From Trichobilharzia szidati (taxonomy: Eukaryota; Platyhelminthes; Trematoda; Strigeidida; Schistosomatidae): DNA of 64,000 bases. The position numbers and the translations under genes were made by a program. Under the pieces are notes generated by a model. It worked only from the letters and a program-made list of their open reading frames with translations. It did not search any database and had not been told where the DNA came from. Where the stretch lies: NCBI GenBank assembly GCA_944472155.2, contig OX235271.1, positions 107,025,256 to 107,089,255 of the forward strand. Reading direction: 5' to 3'. Below are positions 36,201-44,775 of this stretch, in pieces (the stretch's first letter is position 1; each line of letters begins with the position of its first letter).

Positions 36201-39200
36201 TTTGTATAATTTCAGAGTTGGACATCATAGTACCAGTGATGACAGTACAGCTTATCGGTCAGATGAAGAGGTGAAACAATGGGAAGAAGGGGATAATCCA
36301 ATAAGTAGATTAAGAAATTACCTTTTAAAACAAGGCTGGTTGGATGAAAAAGACGAAGAAGAAATGAGAAAGAAAATAAAAGAACAGGTATCTCTGGAAT
36401 GATACAGTGGTTATATTCCAGGAGTTTTCGTTGTTTCAAATAAGTTTATCGTGCATATTTATTACTATTAAAAGTTGATATATTCCTAAAGGAATAAACG
36501 AAATTTTTAATGTAGTTGTGTTCTCTGAGCTGGATGGTTTATTCGCTAAGCTTTCATTGCCCTACTAGGCAACATCTTCAGCGCATACTTCAATTTGAAG
36601 TGAGCTTTTAGATTTTTCCACGAGTTTATTAGTCATCTCTCTTGATGACCCTGAATGTTATTAGTTGGTCCTGTCTTCACACCCTGTAGTGTACTTGTAT
36701 TGGTATTGATTGTTTCCTTGACCTGAAGTTTGACTTTTTGTGCGTGTCAATCTGCCTGTTAATTACCGACTCGCTGGAAAACCAAGCTTCTTAAAATTCT
36801 CTGGCATTCTTCGTGTTTCCTCTGCATAATATATGAACTTTGTCCCAGTCAAACTGATGTCCGTGTTTGTCTGTATGCGGCGATGTGAGGGAATGGATAT
36901 CATGTCTTTTGATGGCTAGTTTGTGTTCTTGGATGCGAAGACAAAGGTGACATTCAATTTGGTCAATAAAGTGTTTTTCTCAGTCGTTGCAGTTTATCCT
37001 ATAGATGATGTTGGCTTTACCTTTTTTCGCTGTTGAGTCTTTTGGCTGACAAACAGCTGATTGAAGTGATTTTGTTGGTTTACTTGCAACATCAATTCCT
37101 AAAAGTTTGAAGAGTCTTGCAGTGATTTCTAAGGCGTCCTTTGTATATGCTAAGATGATTTTCTTTGTGTTTTCCTTGGGAACCTTTGATTTGGTTGATT
37201 GGCTCGAGGGTAGATGTCTTTTGATGAATTTCTGTGGTTATCTATTCTTTTGGAAGACATTCATGAGATGTTTTTCTTTAATTTTCCTTCAAGTAAGGGT
37301 ACTACAATGAGTCTTGACTTTCTTGAATAATGTTTGTATTGAACTCTTTTTGTGTGTTGTCAGGTTGCTTTTTTTGTAATTAAGTATTTGATCTGTGTGA
37401 GTTGGTTTTCTGTAAACTTGAGTTTCTAATTTTCCTGTGGTTGTTCGCTTAAATATGAAGTTTTTAAAAATGGAATTTTGTCCTTGGATTCTTATTCTCT
37501 TGTGAATCTGATATCATTGAAGATGTTGTTTATTGGGTTGTGAGTTTTGTCTATGTCATTTCTTTTGATTATCACGAATTTCTCATCCACGTAATGTATT
37601 CAAATTTTTGGTTTGAGCTTCGGTAGTATTACTTTTTGAAGTCCTTGCATCCCAGCTTCTGCAATCAGACCTCATATGAGTGATCCTTGAGGTGTCCCTT
37701 TAATTTTTTTCATATATTTGGCCCTTGATTTGAAAATATATTGTTAAACATAAGTTTGTGCATTCCATTTGAGTGTTGTAAAACTAATGCAAGGTAATTT
37801 TTGGCGATTGTTCTAACTGAGGAACGAAACAGTAATGCAAAACTTAACTCTTATGGTATACTAACAAGTGTGCAACTAAGAAGGTTTTCAACGGAAATCT
37901 TTCATGCCACTTTTTATAGTCAATATTATTCGTTGTAATATTAATTTTACAATATTTTACTTTCTTCTTTAACCAGTGTTTACTTTGACAATACATGAAT
38001 AGTCAAGGTGAAAGTGAGATTTAGGTTTCCACTTGACGATCACTAGCATTAACAATGCTAATCAATGTGACCTAAAGACTAATAGATTGATGATTACAAT
38101 ATTAGGACGTAGAACAACTCAGCTAATCTCCTCACATATTACTCATTAGGTCGTAATCTGTGTCATAGTTTTGGGAAAATAGTCAGTTTCTGCTTTCTGT
38201 GGTTTAATTAAGCTAAATAAACTCAGATGGTAGCAAAATATACTCAGTGTATGATGTTTATCTTCCATTTACTAGTATCTGGGATCCCAAAGTCACACTT
38301 ACAACTTTAATCACTTCATACAACTTTATTATAAGAGAAGGCTAAATATTCTTGATTTTTAAAATTTATTATTATTCTTTTTTATTTTATTCTTTGCGTT
38401 TTCAGTTGAAGTATCGTTAGCAGTGGTGTTTTTATACTGAGTGTGGTTGCTAGCCCCACATCAAACCTTCCCTCTTTACCGAGCTTACTACTGGCTAAGA
38501 GAAGCTTAGGAGTTTGTCGGCAGAGAACTGAAACCCGGACCATTTGCTTGGTTGGTCAATGTTCTACCACTGAATCACCAACGCACGAATAATCTTGAAG
38601 ATTCTATTAAAAGACAAATCACGGATGTACGGTCAACTGAATACCACAAAATCATATTCTAACGCATTTCTTGCATTCCGATTTGAATATAGGGCTTCAG
38701 CATCACATCTCCATTGTAATCTGTCTTCTGGCGTCATTTTTCCCCGACTCCCCGACTTCCTAAAAGCTATCACTTCATTACACGATCTCTTCTACTTTTC
38801 CTTTGGATTCCCACTTGAACTGTCACTCCCTGTTCAGGTTCCACTCAAGGGCCTGCCTATCCTGTAATGCCAATTAAACGTCGTTTCGGCGTACGTTCAG
38901 TCCATCTCAATTAACTCTTGTATATTTGTTGAGCAATATATTGTTTGGTGTTTCACTATAAGAGCTCCTTTTTACTTATTAATCCTGGCCATCTGATCTT
39001 CAGCATCGAGCAAAGATAGCAGTTGATGAAGGTCCACAGTCTGTTGGAATTGTTTTATGTGAGTGGTGCGCCGAGTCTGTGGACAGTGTAGAAGCAATCA
39101 GATGAAATTAGTTCTGGAAATCCGTAACTTGTCCCTTGTGCTGTGCTCTGTAGATCTCCGCAATGATTGCAGAGCAATAAGTATCTGTTTTACCTTTCAG

Positions 39201-42200
39201 ATCCTGACTGTCTCTGACACTCTCATGCATGTTTTGACTGTAATTGAAACAGTGTTACCTCAAACTTTTCCCACTGATGGTGACTGTTACTTCTACTCGG
39301 CTGGGAATCTTCATTATCTCTGTCTTTTCTATGTCCACTCAAAGATCTGTTTTCGCTGCTTGCCCTGTTAAATTGTTAGTTTTCGCTAACATATTTTCTA
39401 GTTTGTTCGGAATGAGACAGAAATCATGTGTGAAATCCAGATCTCCTATTTTCTTTTCGTCACTTCAACGTTTAGCTGTGTTCTCAATGCCCACAGTACA
39501 TGGCATGATCCAATCCATTGCAGTCAGGGATATTGGCCTTGTTCTACTCCTGTCTTCACTTCATAGGCTTTGGCGAGTCCTCCATCGTGAACTGTTTGGC
39601 ATTTGATATCATTATATAGGAGGTGAATTAAGTCTGCGACACTGCACTTTGTAGTGTTGAAAAAGTTACCGAATTACTTCACAGTTGACGCCTTTGAATG
39701 CCTTTTCAAATCTGATGAGTGTGATGACAATGCGCACCGTCACAGTTCAGTCCACCCACGATCTGTTTCTCCTTAACTCGGCTTGTCTTAGTCGAGGTTC
39801 TTCATCTTCTAAAGGATGATGCGGCTTAATATTTTACCTGCAATCAAAAGAAGCACGAATCTGCGCCGGTTCTTGCATAGCCTTAAGTCACCCTTCTTTA
39901 GTGATTTGACAAGATAGCCTTTCTTCCAGTCAGCAAGTAGCTCTTCTTCCTCATATATTTTCTCTATTAGAGCATGTCCGCTAAGGTTTGTGCGTCTGCC
40001 TTCAGTGCTTTTGGCAGATTCCATTTGATCACTCCTCATTCACTGCTTACAGTAACTTTATTGTCTTCAGGACGTCTGCTTTTGTGGGAAGTTTGGTGTT
40101 CATTGGTAGTTATATGTTTGCTGGTGTTATTTCTGGACGAGTCTCAGGTATTGGCCAATTTATGCTATTAGAAGCGGTCAGTTCAGCGTTTCTTCAATTC
40201 CATTCCTTTGGTAACTGGCTTTCTTCCACTATCTTCCGCGTTGACGTCTTCACAGATAACAACCTGGTTATTTAAAATAGTGTTCTGAGGCCTTCCTTAC
40301 CTTCAGCCTGTTCTACTTCAGTCTTTTTTTGTCTTCCTTAACACCTTTCTTCCCTTTCTTTCTCAGTACTCTGTAGGTTTTGCTCGGCTGCTTCTCTTGT
40401 TGTTCATTTCTGCACTGCCTCAACATCCTTATCTCCTCTATTACCTCCCATAAAAAGAAATATCTTGTCTTGCCTCTTCTTCCTGATTGTCTAAGATATT
40501 TATACAGGTTTCTTTTCACATCAGTTTCATACATTTCCAGTGTACTTCCACAAAGGTTTCCTCTTTGTTGTAACCTAGTGCCTCCTACATTTTGCTGATG
40601 ACTTCAGTGGTGTCCTTTGTAGCTTCGTCCTTTAGTTTCTGAGTACTGGGTTTAAATTGTGATCTATCTTTAATTTCTCTGATGGCTTTCAGTTAGATCT
40701 TGAAGGTCCGTTGTATTAGACAGTGGTCTAAACATGCATTTTCTATACTTCTCAACTTTGTGTCCTGTAGGCTTCGTCTCCAATTTCTGGAAAATGAGAC
40801 GGTCTGTCTGATTTTTGATGCGTCCATTTGGTGAAAATCACGTAGCCTTGTGAATATCCTTCCGAATTGAGTGGATTCTACGCCGACTAAGTTATATTTG
40901 TCTTATTCTAGGTCAAACATGATACAAAAGCTAATAACAATTAGACTCTTAAACAATTTCAAGGTGTTTTCTTAAACAAATTCTCTCCACTTTTGATTGC
41001 AATTTTTGTGGTTGTCAAAAATCACTTCACGATTACTATTTCTTTAGAGAAAATTACATGTGAATTTTCTGGATTCAACATAGAACTTGGCACCAAAGTG
41101 CAACAGTTCGAGTTGCTACGTTCCAAATAGCACACAAAGGTGGACAAGAAAATGAGTGAAGAGAATCAATAAAGTTTTGACAAGTATAAGAGTGAAACAG
41201 AATGAGTAATGGTAGAAAGGAATATGAAAGATTACAGAGACTGAATACATCTGCGCCATTGACAACGATTTTGAGCCATGTCACCTATTGTCTCCAGCCA
41301 TTGATTCTTAGAGTCCCGAGGGCCCCAACCCGGAAGTCTGCATCTCCCTACCTGACTCAGTTTAACTGTCAAAGATTTCATGGATTGATGCCATGTTTTT
41401 GTTTGGCCACCACTTACTTTTTCCAACCTGCACCTATATCAGCTAGTAATGCCCGTCGGGGGAGGCGATGGTTAGGCATGCGCAGCACGTGACCTAGACA
41501 TCTCAATCTATGTAACTTTATAGCCTCTTCGATTGATTTTCCCTCTTTGTCTAACACTCTACGCCTAACGTCAACATTACTTACCTTATTAAACCACCTA
41601 ACGTGAGAAAGAGATCGTAGACATCTATGATCAAAAACAGTCAACCTTTTCATGTCTTCAACTCGTATTGGCCATGTTTCAGAGCCATAGAGAAGGACGG
41701 AGCGAACTGCTGAGCAGTACACACGTCCCTTGGTTGATAGCCGGATGTCACGCCTACGCCAGGGATGGTGCCTTATTTGGCAATGAGATTGCAGATTACT
41801 TGCATCTTGTCTGAGTAACATTAAATTAGTTTACTGAATTGTAGAAATTTATGGAGGGTTCTACTCTTTATCTTTCAGTAATTTTTTATCTGTCTTTGTG
41901 TTCTTACTGCTGCAATACATGCGTCTTACATACATCTTACGAGTTCGTAGGTTTATCGGTTAAAGTCACTGTGAACAGATAAATTGAGACTGTAAAGATA
42001 CAACTATTTATGACAAATATTATAAAATATTAAATACCAGCCAATAAGTTATTTCTCATGAATTATTTATCCTTTTTTAAATAGATAATGGAAACATTCG
42101 TTAGCTGTGAAGCAAAGAACAAGCCGAACCCTTTACTCTTGTTTACAGATGTCTATGCTAAAATGCCTTCCAGAATACGCCAACAAATGTTAGAAACTAA

Positions 42201-42264
42201 AGATCGAATTGAAAAGCACAGATCCAATTATGATCTATCAAATTATGAGCAAGGAGAAATATAA
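27157..42264 (+). CDS. BCKDHA: 2-oxoisovalerate (branched-chain 2-oxoacid) dehydrogenase E1 subunit alpha, mitochondrial; complete 8-exon gene
   Basis: Thiamine-diphosphate-dependent decarboxylase subunit that, with E1 beta, oxidatively decarboxylates the 2-oxoacids of Leu, Ile and Val in the mitochondrial matrix. Exons: 27157-27219, 27253-27387, 27421-27583, 27618-27812, 32748-32954, 34344-34485, 36216-36387 and 42085-42264. They sum to 1257 bases, giving 418 aa plus TAA, and all phases agree. Visible blocks are [31 protein letters not shown], the ThDP motif GEGAASEGD ending in [36 protein letters not shown] and the phospho-loop [16 protein letters not shown]. Length is close to the 445-aa human precursor. 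The first three introns are 33-34 bases and the rest 1.4-5.7 kb, filled with antisense retroelements. The conserved Ser loop implies control by BCKD kinase. Confidence 0.96.
27253..27387 (+). CDS. BCKDHA: BCKDHA exon 2
   Basis: 45 codons, phase 0 at both ends, between 33-base introns. Encodes [18 protein letters not shown] and [13 protein letters not shown], matching the N-terminal part of mature E1 alpha. Confidence 0.92.
27421..27583 (+). CDS. BCKDHA: BCKDHA exon 3
   Basis: Encodes [19 protein letters not shown] then [19 protein letters not shown], strongly conserved E1 alpha sequence. Where human has GTHVGSAAA this protein has AATVSSAAA. Ends in phase 1. Confidence 0.95.
27618..27812 (+). 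CDS. BCKDHA: BCKDHA exon 4
   Basis: Encodes [32 protein letters not shown] and [10 protein letters not shown]. The [12 protein letters not shown] block lines the ThDP and substrate site in the family. Ends in phase 1 before a 4.9-kb intron. Confidence 0.95.
27871..28790 (-). mobile_element. RTE-like non-LTR retrotransposon, type 2, 5'-truncated, in BCKDHA intron 4
   Basis: Antisense to BCKDHA. The RT runs from [19 protein letters not shown] (catalytic FADD) through a Gln-rich slippage tract. In a shifted frame it continues [19 protein letters not shown] and [14 protein letters not shown], then LWERTN and finally [19 protein letters not shown]. Two overlapping frames (28326-28760 and 28216-28692) show at least one frameshift. 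The 3' end reads GAAGCCCTATGTTCC and an AATAATAATAA tail at 27871-27920, shared with the local SINE family. Confidence 0.85.
28980..29225 (-). mobile_element. tRNA-derived SINE with RTE-type tail (family B)
   Basis: Diverged minus copy. Tail side at 28985-29060 (TTGACCTTTGAAGTTTCAGT region); tRNA-like head near 29150-29215 with GTAGAACGCGGACC and GGTTGTCGAGCATTCTA. Confidence 0.6.
30190..30420 (+). mobile_element. tRNA-derived SINE with RTE-type tail (family B)
   Basis: The head GCGTCGGTGGTTCAGCGATT resembles a tRNA A box and CCCAGATTCGATTTC a B box. The body contains GGAAGGTTGGGCGTGAAGCC, and the end GAAGCCCTATGTTCCACTAA plus an AATAATAATAAA tail is shared with the RTE-like 3' end. Confidence 0.75.
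30425..32747. other. rest of BCKDHA intron 4
   Basis: No coding sequence. A (CT)n/(TA)n microsatellite lies at about 30680-30718. Nothing else recognised. Confidence 0.5.
32748..32954 (+). CDS. BCKDHA: BCKDHA exon 5, thiamine diphosphate motif
   Basis: Starts after CATATTGTAG. Encodes [16 protein letters not shown] and [19 protein letters not shown]. The G-E/D-G...NN pattern binds the magnesium and diphosphate of ThDP. Phase 2 to 1. Confidence 0.96.
33440..33643. mobile_element. 176-bp inverted-tail insertion with 14-bp target-site duplication
   Basis: AACTAGCCATTATT occurs at 33440-33453 and again at 33630-33643. Between them, 33500-33552 (GTGTTCTCTGAGCTGGTTGG...) is repeated inverted at 33560-33617 with a few mismatches, forming a near-palindrome. 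The same GTGTTCTCTGAGCTGG motif starts the 3' end of the PLE remnant at 36515 and recurs at 54130. This looks like a minimal insertion made only of two opposed element tails. Confidence 0.7.
33655..33800 (-). mobile_element. probable diverged tRNA-like SINE fragment
   Basis: On the minus strand a tRNA-like stretch with GGACTCTCGACGACCGTCAC and GGTCTGGGTTTCGGCC (B-box-like) is followed by an A/T-rich tail with ATT repeats. Family uncertain. Confidence 0.4.
34344..34485 (+). CDS. BCKDHA: BCKDHA exon 6
   Basis: Encodes [20 protein letters not shown] and on to [11 protein letters not shown]. Acceptor CACAATATAG, donor GTAAGA. Phase 1 to 0 is completed by the R codon split AG|A. Confidence 0.95.
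34555..34725 (+). mobile_element. SINE family B, 3' portion, in BCKDHA intron 6
   Basis: Ends with CCCAAGCTTGAAATCCTATG then TCCCATCCGGAACGCAAAGA, the family tail. The tRNA-like head is not clear. Confidence 0.55.
34806..34985 (+). mobile_element. Sm-alpha-type SINE: tRNA-like head plus hammerhead-like module
   Basis: A box TAGCTCAGTGG (34819-34829) and B box GGTTCGAATC (34862-34871) form a tRNA-like RNA polymerase III promoter. Downstream lies a hammerhead-like core CTGATGA (34915-34921), with stem I CTTG (34911-34914) pairing with CAAG (34948-34951), and the cleavage triplet GTC at 34945-34947. The second core is GAGA where GAAA is required, and stem II is mispaired, so this copy should be inactive. 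Schistosome Sm-alpha repeats are known to carry active hammerheads with this layout. Confidence 0.75.
34990..36215. other. rest of BCKDHA intron 6
   Basis: AT-rich with A-rich runs near 35850-35945 and a short TA repeat near 36150. No gene or element recognised. Confidence 0.5.
36216..36387 (+). CDS. BCKDHA: BCKDHA exon 7, phosphorylation loop
   Basis: Encodes [19 protein letters not shown], the loop carrying the Ser that BCKD kinase phosphorylates in mammals, then [19 protein letters not shown]. Phase 0 at the end before the largest intron (5.7 kb). Confidence 0.96.
36515..37775 (-). mobile_element. decayed Penelope-like element, RT tail to GIY-YIG, in BCKDHA intron 7
   Basis: Antisense to BCKDHA. 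Reading minus, near 37740-37540: [14 protein letters not shown], a stop, then LKPKI, a stop, and [13 protein letters not shown] (catalytic YVDD with D changed to E). Near 37170-36790: [38 protein letters not shown], then GIY-YIG-like [10 protein letters not shown], a stop, KHFIDQ (normally YIGQ) and [13 protein letters not shown]. The 3' end near 36520 has the GTGTTCTCTGAGCTGG tail motif. Many stops; inactive. The family differs from the PLE at 8-9.6 kb. Confidence 0.8.
38375..38590 (-). mobile_element. SINE family B
   Basis: Minus copy. Body CAAACCTTCCCTCTTTACCG is antisense to the family core; the tRNA-like head near 38530-38590 has GAACTGAAACCCGGACC and GGTCAATGTTCTACCACTGA; tail on the left is A/T-rich with ATT units. 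Confidence 0.65.
38680..40900 (-). mobile_element. decayed RTE-like non-LTR retrotransposon, type 2, in BCKDHA intron 7
   Basis: Antisense to BCKDHA. Minus-strand protein traces run from about 40540 (Lys/Arg-rich pre-RT linker, [20 protein letters not shown]) to RT motifs near 39990-39810 ([39 protein letters not shown]). They continue to an Asn/Leu-rich block near 39400 that matches the copy at 27.9 kb ([23 protein letters not shown]). The 3' end near 38690 repeats the GAAGCCCTAT tail. Numerous stops and frameshifts; no catalytic box is intact. Confidence 0.72.
41060..41830 (-). mobile_element. non-LTR retrotransposon type 1, 3' fragment, in BCKDHA intron 7
   Basis: Antisense to BCKDHA. A clean open stretch (41414-41821) reads [59 protein letters not shown] and [20 protein letters not shown]. 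After a frame change it continues [20 protein letters not shown] and [20 protein letters not shown]. Same family as 2400-3545 and better preserved, so younger. The catalytic YADD region is missing. Confidence 0.85.
42085..42264 (+). CDS. BCKDHA: BCKDHA exon 8, C-terminus and stop
   Basis: 59 codons plus [21 protein letters not shown] is the conserved C-terminal block (human NPNLLFSDVYQEMP); it then runs to an acidic tail ending YEQGEI. Confidence 0.95.
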   Translation: MMETFVSCEAKNKPNPLLLFTDVYAKMPSRIRQQMLETKDRIEKHRSNYDLSNYEQGEI

Positions 42265-42313
42265 AAATAATGCAAAATGACAGACAGATTTATTTTAAAC
42301 TTGTTTTTATCAG

Positions 42314-42319
42314 AATAAA
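42314..42319 (+). terminator. BCKDHA polyadenylation signal
   Basis: AATAAA about 50 bases after the stop codon; the first canonical hexamer downstream. Confidence 0.6.
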
Positions 42320-43020
42320 TAACATAGAAATCATATGAGTTGCAAAAAAAATAATAACTACTCATAAGAAAATAAATAATTCTGCGTTATATTGTCTTTA
42401 TTAACTTAAAACCACCATTGTATTTGTAAACCCATTTTTGTGTTTTTGACTACATTATTCAGTCATAATATTTAGGATGGGGAGTATTTGGCTTTTTAAA
42501 CATCATAAATGATTTATTTCAAACTGTGTCTTCATTAAGGCTAATGATATGAAGTAATTACGGTTACTATGACAAGCCTGTCTGTTCATTATTCATTTTA
42601 AATTAACTGGCATGGTAATGAATTCAACAATTTTAAGCTTAAGGTTTTTCTTTTTTTGAATGTTCTAGGTAAACCATTGAATGTATATTATGCGTTCTAT
42701 TATTTTAACCAAGGTATTTTTTTATTGTTTCTAATTTATCTTTCTTTTGTTCAGCCAATTATGCTTCTAAACTTTCTGTTATTCAAGTAAGTTAGCCTAA
42801 TGCACATTCACTCACTAACTTTGTAGAAATTCAGCTTAATTGGGAATTAGAGGAATAGGTAAAAGAGACACGATCTATGCGGTCCTGCCACTATGTCAGA
42901 AGGATGTTTGTTTTAAATATGTAAAAATATACGAAGTCAATGGGTTTTCTGTCTCATTTGTAAGGTAAACACCGACTTATTAATTGTGATCCTTAAGAGA
43001 AGGATGAAGAATTTAAGTGG
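42320..43020. other. intergenic DNA downstream of BCKDHA
   Basis: AT-rich; no gene or repeat recognised. Confidence 0.5.
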
Positions 43021-43021
43021 T

Positions 43022-43325
43022 TTTGTAATAGCAGAAGGCAAGAGACGGAAGCCAAGGTATCTTTTCAAGTGATCAAACAGTTATTTATATCTATACAGTT
43101 TATATTCTTTAACCAATCACTGAGCTTGTGATTTTGATTTCCATGATGTAGAATGTTCAAATACATATATTATTCTGTTGCTAATGCAGTATTGCACTGT
43201 GGAAATAGTATTCAGACGTTAACACCAACAAATACAATGATTCTTACTGTGAGAATAACATTCCGTTGGAACCCTTTGTCTGTATCACACCATTCCACAG
43301 TATGATTATAAAACTACCCTGTGAA
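43022..43325 (+). repeat. unclassified dispersed repeat, copy 1
   Basis: Starts near TAATAGCAGAAGGCAAGAG and ends near TCTGTATCACACCA. Closely similar along its length to 54847-55097 in the same orientation, with two indels. No coding sequence. The TG start leaves a solo LTR possible, but this is unproved. Confidence 0.65.
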
Positions 43326-43552
43326 TGCTGACTGATTCAGATTTTACATTCTTTAGATTTTCTGACAACTTATCCTACTATGACGATCATTTTATTGAGA
43401 TTGCAACTTTTTCATTAGGTGGACATCAATATCTGACATCATTTATTGATCTTTATCATCACAATGCTGTTTTTAAATGGATGAAGTATCATTGGATGGA
43501 GGATTTCATCATCAGCTGACATTAATCAGTTAGAGAACCACTGGAAAACCTG

Positions 43553-43606
43553 AGAGTACTGGACAGCCAGCTGTTTTGTCCTAGTTTGGGACTCTTCACA
43601 GTACGC
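43553..43606 (-). ncRNA. hammerhead-ribozyme-like module, minus copy (probably inactive)
   Basis: The minus strand reads GTGCGTACTG, then GAGTCCCAAACTAGGAC (stem II) and AAAACAGCTGGCTGTC, a short stem III ACAGC/GCTGT before the cleavage triplet GTC, then CAGTAC, which pairs with GTACTG as stem I. Stems I, II and III are intact, but the core CTGATGA is changed and GAAA has become AAAA, both of which should abolish cleavage. Confidence 0.65.
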
Positions 43607-43835
43607 ACCCCCTGCCAGGGTTCGAACCCAGAACCTTCTGGTTACAAGGCGCGCTCATAGACCATTGCGATGCTGGGACCCAATTCAATGGACCATGAAT
43701 TCTAACTTCTGCCAATTCACGACATAGTGCGACAGAAGTTAGAATTCATGGTCCATTGAATCGGGTCCCAGCGGCTCAATGTTCTACGAGCTCACCATGT
43801 AACCAGAAGGTCCAGGGTTTAAACTCTGGCGAAGG

Positions 43836-43885
43836 GTCTCAAACTAGGACGAAACAGCTGGCTGTCCAGTACTCCAAAGTTTTCC
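43836..43885 (+). ncRNA. hammerhead-ribozyme-like module, plus copy (damaged)
   Basis: GGTCTCAAACTAGGACGAAA keeps stem II and the GAAA core; ACAGCTGGCTGTC keeps stem III and the cleavage triplet; CAGTAC remains. The 5' stem I strand and CTGATGA have been lost, replaced by TGGCGAAG. Confidence 0.6.
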
Positions 43886-44352
43886 AATGGTTCTCTTACT
43901 GATTAATGTCATCTCATGATGAAATCTTCCATCCAGTCAAACAAATTCCTATAAAACCAATACTTGGAAAGGATGAAGTATCAGTTTATCTTAGTTCGAG
44001 AACATAGATTTGAATATTATTACCAAACCGTTTTCATTTAGATTCTTCATAGAAATCTAATATATAAGCGAAATATTTACCTATTACCCACTAATATAGC
44101 TTGTTTCACTTGGAGACGTTTAGAAATGAAATGAAGTCATGTGAATAATAGGTAGCTTTCTTTTTGAATAGCACTCTTAAAAGATATTTTACAATAAATG
44201 CTTTTTTGTACAATTGTTGCAAAACACTGTGTTGCTGGTAAATTTACAATTTTTGAAGCAAAATTATTGGCGACAAAACAACAGCAATTTTTGGCTTACA
44301 CTTGAATATATTTCGCTGTACATTTTTAAACAGGATTTAGTCAAATAAACTA

Positions 44353-44358
44353 TTTATT
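44353..44358 (-). terminator. possible polyadenylation signal of the receptor gene
   Basis: The minus strand reads AATAAA about 16 bases past the stop, implying a very short 3' UTR. BCKDHA ends about 2.1 kb away on the other strand. Confidence 0.4.
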
Positions 44359-44373
44359 ATAGGGTGCCTAATG

Positions 44374-44775
44374 TTATAAAACACAACCATAAGAAGAATA
44401 ATTATTTTGATTCTGATGTGTCATTAATTCATTGGAAATATTTCTGGGTATTGCAAGACGCTGTTGATTGGTTCCTTGTATATGATCTCCATCAACACCA
44501 GCTGGTACAATGATATTCTCATTCTCATCTGCATTATGAAAATATGGTCTACTAACGGTTGGAGTTGAACAGTTGATTTGTATATAAGGAATATGTGAAC
44601 CATTTGTTTGAAAATCATTCGGTGGTGGTATAGTAGAGCCATTAGAAGGGAAATCTGTGTTCCCATTCCTATAATCATTATTGTTTTGTCCCAACGGCGT
44701 CCTGTTCTCTTCCAAGTGACTCATATATTTTAGAGAAGATTCTTGATGATATCTTGGTGACGAAACATCAGAACT
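44374..44775 (-). CDS. receptor last exon and stop
   Basis: Acceptor ATATTACAG. 133 codons then stop at 44374-44376. Asn-rich, with PYIQINCSTPTVSRPYFHN and C-terminus NNYSSYGCVL. No classical PDZ ligand is evident. Confidence 0.87.
   Translation of the reverse strand, partial: SSDVSSPRYHQESSLKYMSHLEENRTPLGQNNNDYRNGNTDFPSNGSTIPPPNDFQTNGSHIPYIQINCSTPTVSRPYFHNADENENIIVPAGVDGDHIQGTNQQRLAIPRNISNELMTHQNQNNYSSYGCVL

Larger units (their letters stand above)
43479..43983. mobile_element. inverted pair of hammerhead SINEs with 13-bp target-site duplication
   Basis: GGATGAAGTATCA stands at 43479-43491 and 43971-43983. Between them two SINE copies face each other head to head: a minus copy (about 43492-43725) and a plus copy (about 43735-43970). 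They share tRNA-like heads, the AACTTCTG leader, hammerhead-like modules and TTTCATCATCAGCTGACATT-type ends. The single flanking duplication implies that the pair inserted as one unit. Confidence 0.75.

Noticed and set aside
44424..44678. Minus-strand open frame overlapping the last receptor exon
   Set aside because: Alternative frame; splice phase from the upstream exon selects the Asn-rich frame ending at 44374.
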